Assembly: GCA_002363955.1 (NCBI GenBank)
Contig: DEXE01000006.1
Location: 310,001-374,000 of the forward strand
Length of the DNA: 64,000 bases
Direction of reading: 5' to 3'
Source: Methylophaga sp. UBA3192
GTDB taxonomy: Bacteria > Pseudomonadota > Gammaproteobacteria > Nitrosococcales > Methylophagaceae
Shown here: in pieces, positions 43,515 through 52,539 of the stretch
Layout of the letters: every line of letters begins with the position of its first letter
How positions within the stretch are numbered: the first letter of the stretch is position 1
The notes under the pieces: model-generated
Database searches by the model: none
What the model was told of the DNA's origin: nothing
Seen by the model: only the letters and a program-made list of their open reading frames with translations
Position numbers and translations under genes: made by a program

Positions 43515-43627
43515 ATCTTTTCCTCTTAGTTACTTAGAAAGTTAAGTTATGAATTAAAGTAATAAACTGAAATGTTTTGGTAACTTTGCATGTTGGATTT
43601 CATTCTTCAACCCCATCTGGCTAGAGG

Positions 43628-44872
43628 CTAATGTTTTATCTGTTTAGCAAAGTTTGTCAGTAGGGAAATTATATTACCGGTGTCTTTATCAGACTCGTTG
43701 GTTGACGAGACTGATTCAGAAAAAACTGTTTTTGCAACATGGCTTTTAAGTTCTTGTGCACTATCCGGATTCATAAGAGCAAGATATGGATCCAATGTCG
43801 TGAGAATATGTTGCCGACGTCTATTGATTACTTCAGTGTTACGATGCTTACCAGATTCTCGAGCGAAATAGAAAGCTGGTACAAACACGACTAATGCTAA
43901 TGGTACTCGTCCAAGGACCTTCAACCATTCGAAAGTATAGTCTTCAGGTTTAAATAATGAAAATAACTCTGGAACAACCAAAAAGGCTACACCAGTAATC
44001 ATAAGAAGTGATGCATATCTACGATACTTGTTGGCTAATTTTCTTTCTTCATTTGCATATGACGAATATGCACCGCCCTGTAAAGTATTTAATGTAACGC
44101 CATATACTTTTTCGGCATCGTCTTGTAGTTTGACAAGAACTTCGATAATTTTTGAGGACTTAATAGATAAATCTTTAAAGTTTTCATCCATTTTTGACTC
44201 AAGAATTTTTATAGTTTCATCTACATCGTCATTAAGCCGCTCGAGTATTCGCTCGTTTTTCTCTTTTCTTTCCTTTTCACTGCTTTGAAATTGGGTGTTA
44301 AATTCAGATGTTTGAATCTGGATCGTTTGTTTAACTGTTTCTGCATCAGATTTTATAGACGCAAGCAGAGCTTCCTGTTCATGAAGTCTTTTATTTAACT
44401 CTTTAAAGCTATCGGAAAATTCCGTAATGTTTTTTTGCGTTTTTTGAGTATAGTTATCTAAACTTGCATTTAAAGCATCAGAATAGGCACTAATTGACTC
44501 TCTAATACTCTTTTTTGTGATTGAAAAATTTGACGCATGAGTACTTTCAAATACAGCTAAAAGACTATCTACATAATTATTAGCATTAGTTAAATGTCCA
44601 ATATTTCCGTTACCAATAAATGAATTAATTTCACTAAGGCATGCTGTGGCATTCTTGTTTATATTTGTTAATGTGATTGACGTTGTTAATTCAGGGTCAA
44701 AATTATTAAATATGTTATTTAGATAACTGATAACCTTTTGAATTCTTGCAATATCTTCTACGGATTGTTCATCTACTCTCTTTTCTAAATCTTTACTATG
44801 CAAAGACGTTTGAAGTTTCACCCAAGAGTCTACTGCTGGGTGGTTTTTCAATTGTTCAATCCATTTGCTCAT
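43628..44872 (-). CDS. Coiled-coil membrane protein of unknown function
   Basis: 414 residues, not recognised. Residues up to about 260 are largely helical with heptads (QEALLASIKSDAETVKQTIQ and following) and a high content of Lys/Glu/Asn. Two transmembrane helices follow, near 295-315 (LLMITGVAFLVVPELFSLF) and 323-342 (VLGRVPLALVVFVPAFYFA). The C-terminus is soluble. The layout resembles membrane-tethered coiled-coil proteins, with the coil on the same side as the tail. AAAGGA lies 7-8 bases upstream of the ATG. A strong bidirectional terminator separates it from nrdB. No function is proposed. Confidence 0.7.
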   Translation of the reverse strand: MSKWIEQLKNHPAVDSWVKLQTSLHSKDLEKRVDEQSVEDIARIQKVISYLNNIFNNFDPELTTSITLTNINKNATACLSEINSFIGNGNIGHLTNANNYVDSLLAVFESTHASNFSITKKSIRESISAYSDALNASLDNYTQKTQKNITEFSDSFKELNKRLHEQEALLASIKSDAETVKQTIQIQTSEFNTQFQSSEKERKEKNERILERLNDDVDETIKILESKMDENFKDLSIKSSKIIEVLVKLQDDAEKVYGVTLNTLQGGAYSSYANEERKLANKYRRYASLLMITGVAFLVVPELFSLFKPEDYTFEWLKVLGRVPLALVVFVPAFYFARESGKHRNTEVINRRRQHILTTLDPYLALMNPDSAQELKSHVAKTVFSESVSSTNESDKDTGNIISLLTNFAKQIKH

Positions 44873-44890
44873 GACATTGTCCTTTTAAAA

Positions 44891-44916
44891 AGCCGACATA
44901 AAGTCGGCTTTTTTTA
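44891..44916. terminator. Bidirectional intrinsic terminator after nrdB
   Basis: Stem AGCCGAC/GTCGGCT (44891-44897 and 44903-44909) with a five-base loop, an A-run on the left and T-run on the right. It ends the nrdAB transcript (read leftward). On the same strand it lies just upstream of the coiled-coil gene, so it separates the two units. Confidence 0.93.
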
Positions 44917-44922
44917 AATCAA

Positions 44923-46074
44923 TCAATCCCATTTCAAACCGCCACCGGTTTGATACTCGGTGACCTTGGTTTCGAAGAAGTTTTTCTCCTTCCGCATATT
45001 GGCTTGTTCATCCAGCCAAGGCAGGGTGGCTTCGGCGCCGGGGAAGGGTTCTTCAAAGCCGAGTTGTTTAGCACGACGGTTAGCGGTGTAGCGGAATTGG
45101 CCGTGGTGGGCTTCTTTTGAATAACCTAAGATCGGGTCACGCAGGATGTAGCCACCATAGGTTGCTTCAGCCGCATCAGCTTCTTCAAACATCTCCTGGA
45201 TTTTCTTCGGATCCAGTTTGACGTTTTCTTCTTTGATGATTTGTTTGCAAACCCGAATACCGAACGAGGCGTGCATAACTTCATCACGCATGATGTATTG
45301 CAGCTGTTCGCCGGTGCCTTTCATCAAGCCACGACGTTGCAATGCAAAGATCGGTGAGAAGCCGTTATAAAACCAGCTGCCTTCGAAAATGCCGGCGAAG
45401 AACGCGTATGACATGACGAAGTTTTCCAGTTCGTCTTTATCACGCAAATCAATATCGCTACGCATCACGGTATCCAGACGTTCATTGGCCAGTTTGATCT
45501 TTTGATAAATCTCCGGCACCACGCGGTAGCGGTTGTAGATTTCACTTTGATCCAGACCAATAGTCTCGATGCAGTGCTGGTAAGTCCAGGTATGCAATGC
45601 TTCTTCATAGACCTGACGGGCCTGATAAATCTGCAGTTCCGGTGCGGTCATTTTTTCCATCACCGCCAGACCGATATTACGCATGGCGAGAATATCGGAG
45701 GTGGTCAGGTAGGACAGCACGTTTTCATAAACATGGCGCTCTTCCAGTGTCAGTTTATGACGGTAGTCATGAACGTCCTGTGCCATGTTGATATCGAGTG
45801 GCGTCCAGTGGTTTTTGTTGGCATTTAAAAAGTAATTCCATGCCCACGGATATTTGAATGGCGCAAGCTGATTGATATCAGCTTGTCCATTCACCACACG
45901 TTTGTCGTCAGCATTAACGGCTTTTGCGTTTGATGGCGGCAATTCACTGACACTGGCCGTGGTTGGCTCAGGTGTGTCGAGTTCATTGGCCGCTTGTTGC
46001 ATAGGCGGAAGCAGTTCATTGTCGACTTTGTCGGTTGCCGGTTTTTCGGCAAGTGGATCGTCCCAGTTAAACAT
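44923..46074 (-). CDS. nrdB: Ribonucleoside-diphosphate reductase beta subunit, class Ia
   Basis: 383 residues. NrdB forms the diferric-tyrosyl radical cofactor for NrdA. Ligand-bearing helices are visible in EEALHTWTYQHCIETIG, which also contains the candidate radical tyrosine, and in RDEVMHASFGIRVCKQI. The N-terminus has about 60 residues of Pro/Ala/Asp-rich sequence before the fold (from about QLAPFKYPW), longer than in E. coli NrdB. The start is the ATG at 46074, overlapping the nrdA stop as TAATG; GAGG lies upstream. A frame three codons longer exists. The gene ends at a strong terminator. Confidence 0.95.
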   Translation of the reverse strand: MFNWDDPLAEKPATDKVDNELLPPMQQAANELDTPEPTTASVSELPPSNAKAVNADDKRVVNGQADINQLAPFKYPWAWNYFLNANKNHWTPLDINMAQDVHDYRHKLTLEERHVYENVLSYLTTSDILAMRNIGLAVMEKMTAPELQIYQARQVYEEALHTWTYQHCIETIGLDQSEIYNRYRVVPEIYQKIKLANERLDTVMRSDIDLRDKDELENFVMSYAFFAGIFEGSWFYNGFSPIFALQRRGLMKGTGEQLQYIMRDEVMHASFGIRVCKQIIKEENVKLDPKKIQEMFEEADAAEATYGGYILRDPILGYSKEAHHGQFRYTANRRAKQLGFEEPFPGAEATLPWLDEQANMRKEKNFFETKVTEYQTGGGLKWD

Positions 46075-48941
46075 TATTGGCAAGCCTCGCAGTCTGGTTC
46101 CAAGATAGAACAGGCTTTCGGTGCGTCGATACCTTCGCCTGAAATAAAGTCATCTTCTTGTTTGGCAACCGGCTTTAACACGGGTGGTGCAGACGGTTTT
46201 GCTGTTGTTGCTGTGGTGGGTGCGGTGCTGGTTTTCTCGGCACCGGTTGCGCCCATTGAACGCAGGTAATAAGTGGTTTTGAGGCCACGTACCCACGCCA
46301 GTTTGTAGAGATTGTCCATTTTCTTACCGGATGGTTCTGCCATGTACAGGTTCAGACTTTGTGCCTGATCCAGCCATTTCTGACGGCGTGATGCCGCTTC
46401 AATCAACCAGCGTGCATCCATTTCAAAGGCGGTGGTGTACAGCGCTTTCAGTTCAGCCGGTACACGGTCAATCGCCAGCAGGCTGCCATCGTAGTATTTG
46501 AGGTCATTGATCATGACATCATCCCACAGGCCACGTGCTTTCAAATCTTCAACCATGTACGGGTTGATGACTGTGAACTCGCCGGACAGGTTCGATTTCA
46601 CGAACAGGTTCTGGTAAGTCGGTTCAATCGACTGGCTGACACCGCAGATGTTTGAAATCGTGGCTGTCGGTGCAATCGCCATGGTGTTGGAGTTACGCAT
46701 GCCTTGACGTTTGACTTTGTCACGCAGTGCATCCCAGTCCATGGTTTTGCTTTCGTCTTGTTGCAGATACTCGCCACGGGCTTCTTTGAGGATCTTGATG
46801 GAATCTATTGGCAGAATGCCTTTACTCCACAAGCTGCCTTCGTAAGATTTGTATTTGCCACGTTCTGCCGCCAAATCAGAAGATGCATCAATCGCGTAGT
46901 AGCTGACGGCTTCCATTGACTCATCCGCGAATTTCACTGCTTCTTCGGTGCTGTAAGGAATACGCAGTTTATACAATGCATCCTGGAAGCCCATGATGCC
47001 CAGACCAACAGGGCGGTGCAGCAGGTTGGAATGACGCGCTTGCGGCACACTGTAATAGTTGTACTCAATAACGTTATCCAGCATACGCATGGCGGTTTTC
47101 ACGGTGCGGTTGAGTTTTTCTTTATCCAGTTTGCCGTTTTCGTCGATGTGCTGAACCATGTTGATCGAACCGAGGTTACACACCGCGATTTCCTGATCAG
47201 AGGTGTTCAGGGTAATTTCAGTACACAGGTTTGAGCTGTGAACCACACCAACATGTTGTTGCGGGCTGCGCAGGTTACAAGGATCTTTGAATGTAATCCA
47301 GGGATGGCCGGTTTCAAACAGCATGCCGAGCATTTTGCGCCACAGGTCAGTAGCCGGCATTTGTTTGAAGTTACGGATTTCACCGCGTGCCGCTTTCTCT
47401 TCGTATTCGTTGTAGGCTTTTTCAAACGCCAGACCGGTCAGATCATGCAGATCCGGCACTTCTTCTGGTGAGAACAACGTCCATTGACCTTCTTCGGCCA
47501 CACGTTTCATGAACAGGTCGGGGATCCAGTTAGCGGTGTTCATATCGTGGGTACGACGACGATCATCACCGGTGTTTTTACGCATATCGAGGAATTCTTC
47601 CACATCGATATGCCATGTTTCCAGATACGCACAGACCGCGCCTTTACGTTTACCACCCTGATTGACCGCAACAGCCGTGTCGTTAGCGACTTTCAGGAAC
47701 GGCACAACACCTTGTGATTTACCGTTGGTGCCTTTGATATGGGCACCCAGACCACGAACACGGGTCCAGTCATTACCCAGACCGCCAGCATATTTGGACA
47801 GCAGGGCGTTATCACGCATGGCGTTATAAATGCCGCTCAGGTCATCCGGTACGGTGGTCAGATAGCAAGACGATAATTGTGGACGCAATGTGCCTGAGTT
47901 AAACAGGGTCGGCGTTGAGCTCATAAAGTCGAAAGACGACAGCAGGTTATAGAACTCAATGGCGCGGGCTTCACGATCGATTTCATTAATCGCCAGACCC
48001 ATTGCCACACGCATATAAAAGGCTTGTGGTAATTCAAAACGGGTGCCATCGCAGTGAATGAAATAACGGTCATACAGGGTTTGCAGACCAAGGTAAGTGA
48101 AGCTGAAATCATTTTCCGGTTTGAGTGCTGCGCCCATACGCTCCAGATCATATAAGCCGAGTTCTGAGTCAATCAGTTCGTTTTCAATCGCCGTGTGGAC
48201 GTAGGTTTTGAAGTAGTCTTTATATTGTTCGGCCATTTCGCTTTGCGATGCCTGACGAGGGGCTTTGTAGACAAAACTCAATGCTTCACGGCGGATACTG
48301 TCCATCAGCAGGCGAGCAGCCAGGGTGCTGTAGGCAGGATCTTTTTCGATAAAGGTACGGGCTGACATGACCAGTGCTTTTTCGACGTCTTTTTCAGAAA
48401 CACCGTCGAAAATATTGCGTTGGGTATCACGCAGAATGGCGGCATTATCAACCTGAGCAAGACCCGTACAGGCTTCATCAATCAGGTTACGCAGGCGGTC
48501 GATATCTAACGGCTGGCGAGTGCCGTCATTCAACGTGACGTGCAATGTGCTTTCATTGGCAGGTTGCGGGTGTTTGCGTTCTTCTTCCGCACGCTTTTGC
48601 GATTGCTGTTCACGGTAAACCACATACGAGCGGGCAACTTTGTATTCACCGGCACGCATCAGAGCGAGTTCAACCTGATCCTGAATATCCTCGATATGTA
48701 CGGTGCCACCTTCATCCAGACGACGCAGCAGATTATCGCTGACTTGTCGGGTGAGTTCGGCAACCGTTTCGTGAATACGTCGGCTGTCTTTTGCGGCTTC
48801 GCCTTCAACGGCCAGGAAAGCTTTGGTCAAAGCAACAGCAATTTTGCTGCTGTTGAACTCAGTAACCTTGCCGTTACGACGGATAACCTTGTAACCGGAT
48901 TCGGAGGAGGGTTGGATGTAGTTTTCTGCTTCGCTCGCCAT
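46074..48941 (-). CDS. nrdA: Ribonucleoside-diphosphate reductase alpha subunit, class Ia
   Basis: 955 residues. NrdA reduces ribonucleoside diphosphates to the deoxy forms. Two ATP-cone domains stand in tandem: GYKVIRRNGKVTEFNSSKI at about 15-115 and a second at about 125-220 (LHVTLNDGTRQPLDIDRLRN), as in Pseudomonas aeruginosa NrdA and unlike E. coli (one). Catalytic segments: SSCYLTTVPDDLSGIY, and NLCTEITLNTSD with the active-site Cys and Glu. The C-terminal redox pair (CEACQ) follows a Thr/Ala/Pro-rich linker. The start is the ATG at 48941, with AGGGAAAA 8 bases upstream; the frame can be extended to 49079, but that stretch holds the NrdR boxes. Confidence 0.96.
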   Translation of the reverse strand: MASEAENYIQPSSESGYKVIRRNGKVTEFNSSKIAVALTKAFLAVEGEAAKDSRRIHETVAELTRQVSDNLLRRLDEGGTVHIEDIQDQVELALMRAGEYKVARSYVVYREQQSQKRAEEERKHPQPANESTLHVTLNDGTRQPLDIDRLRNLIDEACTGLAQVDNAAILRDTQRNIFDGVSEKDVEKALVMSARTFIEKDPAYSTLAARLLMDSIRREALSFVYKAPRQASQSEMAEQYKDYFKTYVHTAIENELIDSELGLYDLERMGAALKPENDFSFTYLGLQTLYDRYFIHCDGTRFELPQAFYMRVAMGLAINEIDREARAIEFYNLLSSFDFMSSTPTLFNSGTLRPQLSSCYLTTVPDDLSGIYNAMRDNALLSKYAGGLGNDWTRVRGLGAHIKGTNGKSQGVVPFLKVANDTAVAVNQGGKRKGAVCAYLETWHIDVEEFLDMRKNTGDDRRRTHDMNTANWIPDLFMKRVAEEGQWTLFSPEEVPDLHDLTGLAFEKAYNEYEEKAARGEIRNFKQMPATDLWRKMLGMLFETGHPWITFKDPCNLRSPQQHVGVVHSSNLCTEITLNTSDQEIAVCNLGSINMVQHIDENGKLDKEKLNRTVKTAMRMLDNVIEYNYYSVPQARHSNLLHRPVGLGIMGFQDALYKLRIPYSTEEAVKFADESMEAVSYYAIDASSDLAAERGKYKSYEGSLWSKGILPIDSIKILKEARGEYLQQDESKTMDWDALRDKVKRQGMRNSNTMAIAPTATISNICGVSQSIEPTYQNLFVKSNLSGEFTVINPYMVEDLKARGLWDDVMINDLKYYDGSLLAIDRVPAELKALYTTAFEMDARWLIEAASRRQKWLDQAQSLNLYMAEPSGKKMDNLYKLAWVRGLKTTYYLRSMGATGAEKTSTAPTTATTAKPSAPPVLKPVAKQEDDFISGEGIDAPKACSILEPDCEACQ

Positions 48942-48986
48942 AGTGATTTTCCCTGCTTTGTGTGGTAAGACTTTAAAAACGGCAAA

Positions 48987-49034
48987 CCACAACAAATTGT
49001 GGTCGCAACATGATTGAACCACAAGATAATGTGT
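48987..49034 (-). promoter_or_regulatory. Tandem NrdR boxes upstream of nrdAB
   Basis: Two 16-base sites match the NrdR consensus ACACwATATATwGTGT: CCACAACAAATTGTGG at 48987-49002 and CCACAAGATAATGTGT at 49019-49034. Start-to-start distance is 32 bases, about three helical turns, the spacing at which NrdR binds cooperatively. NrdR is the zinc/ATP-cone repressor of ribonucleotide reductase genes. The 17-base palindrome at 49062-49078 (TGCACA-N5-TGTGCA) is not a clean NrdR box. Confidence 0.88.
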
Positions 49035-49083
49035 TTTTGAAGTCTTAGCAAGGGGATAAGTTGCACATAAATTGTGCATTAGA

Positions 49084-49092
49084 TGTGGATAA
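49084..49092 (-). promoter_or_regulatory. DnaA box upstream of nrdAB
   Basis: TGTGGATAA, the reverse complement of the perfect DnaA box TTATCCACA, about 140 bases upstream of the nrdA start. DnaA controls nrdAB in E. coli, so a link to replication initiation is plausible here. A single nine-base site can occur by chance. Confidence 0.6.
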
Positions 49093-49267
49093 CTTCAGAG
49101 CGATCAGGCGGTAACTGAGCCGCCATGCGCGATCACCGAATTTGCCCCAATATGGTGAAGAAAAAAATATTTTTTTGTTTGAATGGGTGCCGGTGAATAT
49201 CTTGTGGTCATTCTTCCCAACGAGCCGGAAAAGATCGACTCGCCGGGATATCAAATCGTCAAAATGC

Positions 49268-49792
49268 TCAGAATGTTTCACTCATTGAAATAGCCGAATC
49301 TTCAAGCAGTTTTTTGATTAGATCAATTTCATCATGCTCATCGGTTTGTACAACCACCGTCCAGTTTTGTTCATGACTGGCTTCAACGGTTTTGGTGATT
49401 AAGGGATCGTGATCAGGACGAATTGAAATCGCGCCCGCCAACATCATGCCAAAAACCAACCCGAAAAAGATAAACACAAGATACGTGAACATGGGGCTGG
49501 ACTGAGTCATTTCAGGACCGCTGGACACTAAAAATGTTGCGATGACAATACCGACAATCATACCTATCAATCCAAGCCAGCCATGGGATTTAACGATGGT
49601 TTTGGCTATGCCATGGCTTTCAGGTTCGATTTTTCGGCTAATGGCGCTGTCATCCGGTTTAACAATACTGATTACGGCGGGTGAAAGGCCATTATTAATG
49701 AGTTTTTGCCTGGCGGCATTGGCGGAAACTTCATCACCATAGATAGCTGCAACACGACCAGTGTGTTTTTCATCTTGAATTTCTACTTCCAT
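49268..49792 (-). CDS. Small membrane protein of unknown function
   Basis: 174 residues. An N-terminal soluble part (VAAIYGDEVSANAARQKLIN) resembles the ferredoxin-like domain of stress-related proteins that pair with membrane helices. Two transmembrane helices follow at about 72-92 (WLGLIGMIVGIVIATFLVSS) and 100-122 (FTYLVFIFFGLVFGMMLAGA), then a soluble tail of about 45 residues. AGGAGG lies 6 bases before the ATG. It is divergent from cydA. Not assigned. Confidence 0.7.
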   Translation of the reverse strand: MEVEIQDEKHTGRVAAIYGDEVSANAARQKLINNGLSPAVISIVKPDDSAISRKIEPESHGIAKTIVKSHGWLGLIGMIVGIVIATFLVSSGPEMTQSSPMFTYLVFIFFGLVFGMMLAGAISIRPDHDPLITKTVEASHEQNWTVVVQTDEHDEIDLIKKLLEDSAISMSETF

Positions 49793-50014
49793 ATTCGTTC
49801 CTCCTGATACACATAAAAACGTTTATTCATTCGGTGAATTAAATTCAGGTTAACGCTGTTATCTGAATTAATAAAGTTTCACAATGGGGATAACGACAGA
49901 TGCTGTTCATAACGACATCTTATATAAACATGACAGCTTATAGCTTAAACAATTCATCAACGATGGGGTTTAACCTATGTTGAATTGCAGTGAATTTGTA
50001 AAACTGAAAAAAAA
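49793..50014. other. Divergent promoter region upstream of cydABDC
   Basis: About 220 bases between the small membrane protein gene and the FNR-type site. It probably holds the promoter of the minus-strand gene. No repeat or small gene was found. Confidence 0.4.
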
Positions 50015-50028
50015 TTGATCCCTATCAT
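50015..50028 (+). promoter_or_regulatory. FNR/ANR-type site upstream of cydA
   Basis: TTGAT-CCCT-ATCAT, one mismatch from the FNR consensus TTGAT-N4-ATCAA. It is about 113 bases before the cydA start. Oxygen-limited activation of cytochrome bd oxidase by FNR/ANR is common, so the site is credible, but no -10 element was pinned down. Confidence 0.65.
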
Positions 50029-50140
50029 TTTTACTAAGCACTTCTTGTGCTATTTATAGTCTGAAAGCTGGGCAATTAATGTATGTTAACCCCCCAGTGA
50101 TGTTGGGCCTGTAAATAGTACTGACCAAATTGGAGTCACC

Positions 50141-51538
50141 ATGGAACTCGATCCGCTTTTACTGTCACGAATTCAGTTTGCGTTCGTGGTATGTTTTCAC
50201 GCCATTTTCCCGGTCTTTACGATTGGTCTGGCAAGTTTTATCGCCGTATTGGAAGCCTTGTCATTAAAGACCGGCAACCCGCTCTGGCAGCGACTTTCGA
50301 AGTTCTGGATTCAGGTATTTGCTGTGGTGTTCGGCATGGGGGTGGTGTCGGGGATTGTCATGTCATTCCAGTTCGGTACCAACTGGAGTAATTTTTCTTA
50401 CGCGACGGCCAACTTTCTGGGGCCGGTACTCAGTTATGAAGTTATCACCGCCTTCTTTTTAGAAGCGGCTTTTCTTGGTGTGCTGCTATTTGGCCGCGAT
50501 AAAGTCCCGCAAGGTGTGCATTTATTTGCTGCAATCATGGTGGCGTTAGGCACGTTTATTTCCTCTTTCTGGATATTGGCCGCCAACTCGTTAATGCATA
50601 CACCAGATGGTTTGGTATTGCGCGATGGACTGTATTACGTCGTTTCCTGGCGGGATGCGATTTTCAATCCGTCATTTGGTTATCGCTTCCTGCACATGGC
50701 ACTGGCATCCTTTTTGACAGCCTCATTCGTGGTCGCGGGGGTGACGGCCTGGTTTATCATGCAAAAACGGGAAATGGAGGCCAATAAAAAGGCACTTTCC
50801 ATTTCATTGTGGTTGATTCTGATTCTGGCGCCTGCACAAGTGTTGGTTGGCGATTTTCATGGCCTGAATACCCTTAAACATCAACCAATGAAAGTGGCGG
50901 CGATGGAAGGTAACTGGGAGACAGGAACCGGTGTGCCGTTGTTGCTATTTGCCTTGCCGGATCAGGAAAACCAGCAGAATCATTTTGAAATCAAAATTCC
51001 TAAACTGGCGAGTTTTATCCTGACACATGAATGGGATGGTGAAGTGCCGGGATTAAATGAAGTGGCACCTGAAGAGCAGCCGCCGGTATTTATTGTGTTC
51101 TGGGCCTTCCGGGTGATGGTGGCAATGGGCATGCTGATGGTGCTGTTTGGGCTGGCAGGACTCTGGCTACGCAAACGTGATCGCTATCTTGAGAGTAAAC
51201 CTTTCCTGAACGGGTTAAGAGTGATGAGTCTGTCACCGTTTATCGCGGTGTTAGCAGGATGGATTGTCACCGAAACCGGTAGGGCACCCTGGTTAATCTA
51301 TGAACAGATGACGCATGCGCAGGGGTTAACACCTTCGTTAACAGGCGGTATGGCGTTATTTACCTTGATTGGTTATGTCGCTGTGTATGCCATGGTATTC
51401 AGTGCCGGAGTGTTTTATCTGATGAGTGTCTTCCGGGGTGGCCTGGAAACTGCCAATGCCGATCAGCTGGATGACGATAAGGAAAAAGCCCAACGGCCAA
51501 TATCAGCCGCCAATGCCAGTTTAGACGGAGGTCTGTAA
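50141..51538 (+). CDS. cydA: Cytochrome bd ubiquinol oxidase subunit I, CioA type
   Basis: 465 residues, nine helices. Subunit I carries the haems and oxidises quinol. The likely haem histidine near the N-terminus is in CFHAIFPVFTIGLAS and another lies in GYRFLHMALASF. The Q-loop is short: after NTLKHQPMKVAAMEGNWETG comes ALPDQENQQNHFEIKIPKLA, without the insertion of the E. coli CydA type, so this is the cyanide-insensitive (CioA) branch. The start follows TTGGAG. cydB follows with the overlap TAATG. Confidence 0.95.
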   Translation: MELDPLLLSRIQFAFVVCFHAIFPVFTIGLASFIAVLEALSLKTGNPLWQRLSKFWIQVFAVVFGMGVVSGIVMSFQFGTNWSNFSYATANFLGPVLSYEVITAFFLEAAFLGVLLFGRDKVPQGVHLFAAIMVALGTFISSFWILAANSLMHTPDGLVLRDGLYYVVSWRDAIFNPSFGYRFLHMALASFLTASFVVAGVTAWFIMQKREMEANKKALSISLWLILILAPAQVLVGDFHGLNTLKHQPMKVAAMEGNWETGTGVPLLLFALPDQENQQNHFEIKIPKLASFILTHEWDGEVPGLNEVAPEEQPPVFIVFWAFRVMVAMGMLMVLFGLAGLWLRKRDRYLESKPFLNGLRVMSLSPFIAVLAGWIVTETGRAPWLIYEQMTHAQGLTPSLTGGMALFTLIGYVAVYAMVFSAGVFYLMSVFRGGLETANADQLDDDKEKAQRPISAANASLDGGL

Positions 51539-52536
51539 TGGAACAGCCATTTGATTTAGTGATTATCTGGGCCGGTATTATTGGCTTTTCGGTGATGATG
51601 TATGTGTTGATGGATGGTTTTGATCTGGGGCAGGGTATTTTGTATCCCTTTGCGCCGGATGATCATTCAAGAGACATTATGATGAACTCGGTTGCACCGG
51701 TCTGGGATGGTAATGAAACCTGGCTGGTGATGGGCGGTGCAGGGTTGTTAGGAGCTTTCCCGTTGGTGTATTCGGTCTTTCTGCCTGCTTTATATATAGG
51801 TGTGTTTCTGATGCTGGCCGGTTTGATTTTTCGCGGCGTGGCATTTGAATTTCGCTTTAAGGCAAATACCACCCGATACATCTGGGACTGGGCGTTTGCC
51901 GGAGGCTCTTTTGTCGCCGCGTTTGCTCAGGGCGCTGTTGTGGGTGCGTATGTTCAGGGCTTTGAAACCAGTAACTTTGTCTATGTCGGTGGCGCATTCG
52001 ATTGGTTGACACCTTTCACCATTATTACCGGTCTGGGACTGGTAGCTGGCTATGCCTTGTTGGGTAGTACCTGGTTAATCATGAAAACCGAAGGCGAACT
52101 GCAGCAGTGGGCCTATCGTGTGACACTTCGCCTGCTGGTGTTGGTGTTGTTAGTGTTTGCCATTGTCAGCATCTATACGCCATTTGTTGATGCGGGTGTG
52201 ATGGAGCGCTGGTTCCATGGTTTCTCTCTCATTTGGTTCTTACCGCTTTTGGCCCTTTACAGTGCGTATCTCATTTATAGCTCAGTGAAAAAACAGCAGG
52301 AAGGCTTGCCGTTTGTGGCCACCATGGGATTGTTTCTGTTCACCTATCTGGGATTACTGGCCAGTAAATGGCCCTATCTGGTTCCACCGGATTACACATT
52401 ATGGGATGCCGCTTCGGCCTATGAATCGCAACTGTTCCTGTTGCTGGGCTTCCTGTTTGTCATTCCGTTTGTCCTGGGCTATATCGCCTGGTCTTATTGG
52501 GTCTTCCGCGGCAAAGTGAAAGGTGGTTATCACTAG
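51538..52536 (+). CDS. cydB: Cytochrome bd ubiquinol oxidase subunit II
   Basis: 332 residues, eight helices, quinol oxidase subunit II. Typical segments: MMYVLMDGFDLGQGILYPFA at the start and VAPVWDGNETWLVMGGAGLLGAF (here cut to WDGNETWLVMGG), which is the family signature, then PFTIITGLGLVAGYALLGST. The first base overlaps the cydA stop. cydD begins 3 bases after its stop. No small CydX/CydZ gene was found between them. Confidence 0.95.
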   Translation: MEQPFDLVIIWAGIIGFSVMMYVLMDGFDLGQGILYPFAPDDHSRDIMMNSVAPVWDGNETWLVMGGAGLLGAFPLVYSVFLPALYIGVFLMLAGLIFRGVAFEFRFKANTTRYIWDWAFAGGSFVAAFAQGAVVGAYVQGFETSNFVYVGGAFDWLTPFTIITGLGLVAGYALLGSTWLIMKTEGELQQWAYRVTLRLLVLVLLVFAIVSIYTPFVDAGVMERWFHGFSLIWFLPLLALYSAYLIYSSVKKQQEGLPFVATMGLFLFTYLGLLASKWPYLVPPDYTLWDAASAYESQLFLLLGFLFVIPFVLGYIAWSYWVFRGKVKGGYH

Positions 52537-52539
52537 CTA

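Noticed and set aside
49062..49078. Third NrdR box
   Set aside because: TGCACA-N5-TGTGCA is a 17-base palindrome whose central spacing does not fit the 16-base NrdR consensus.
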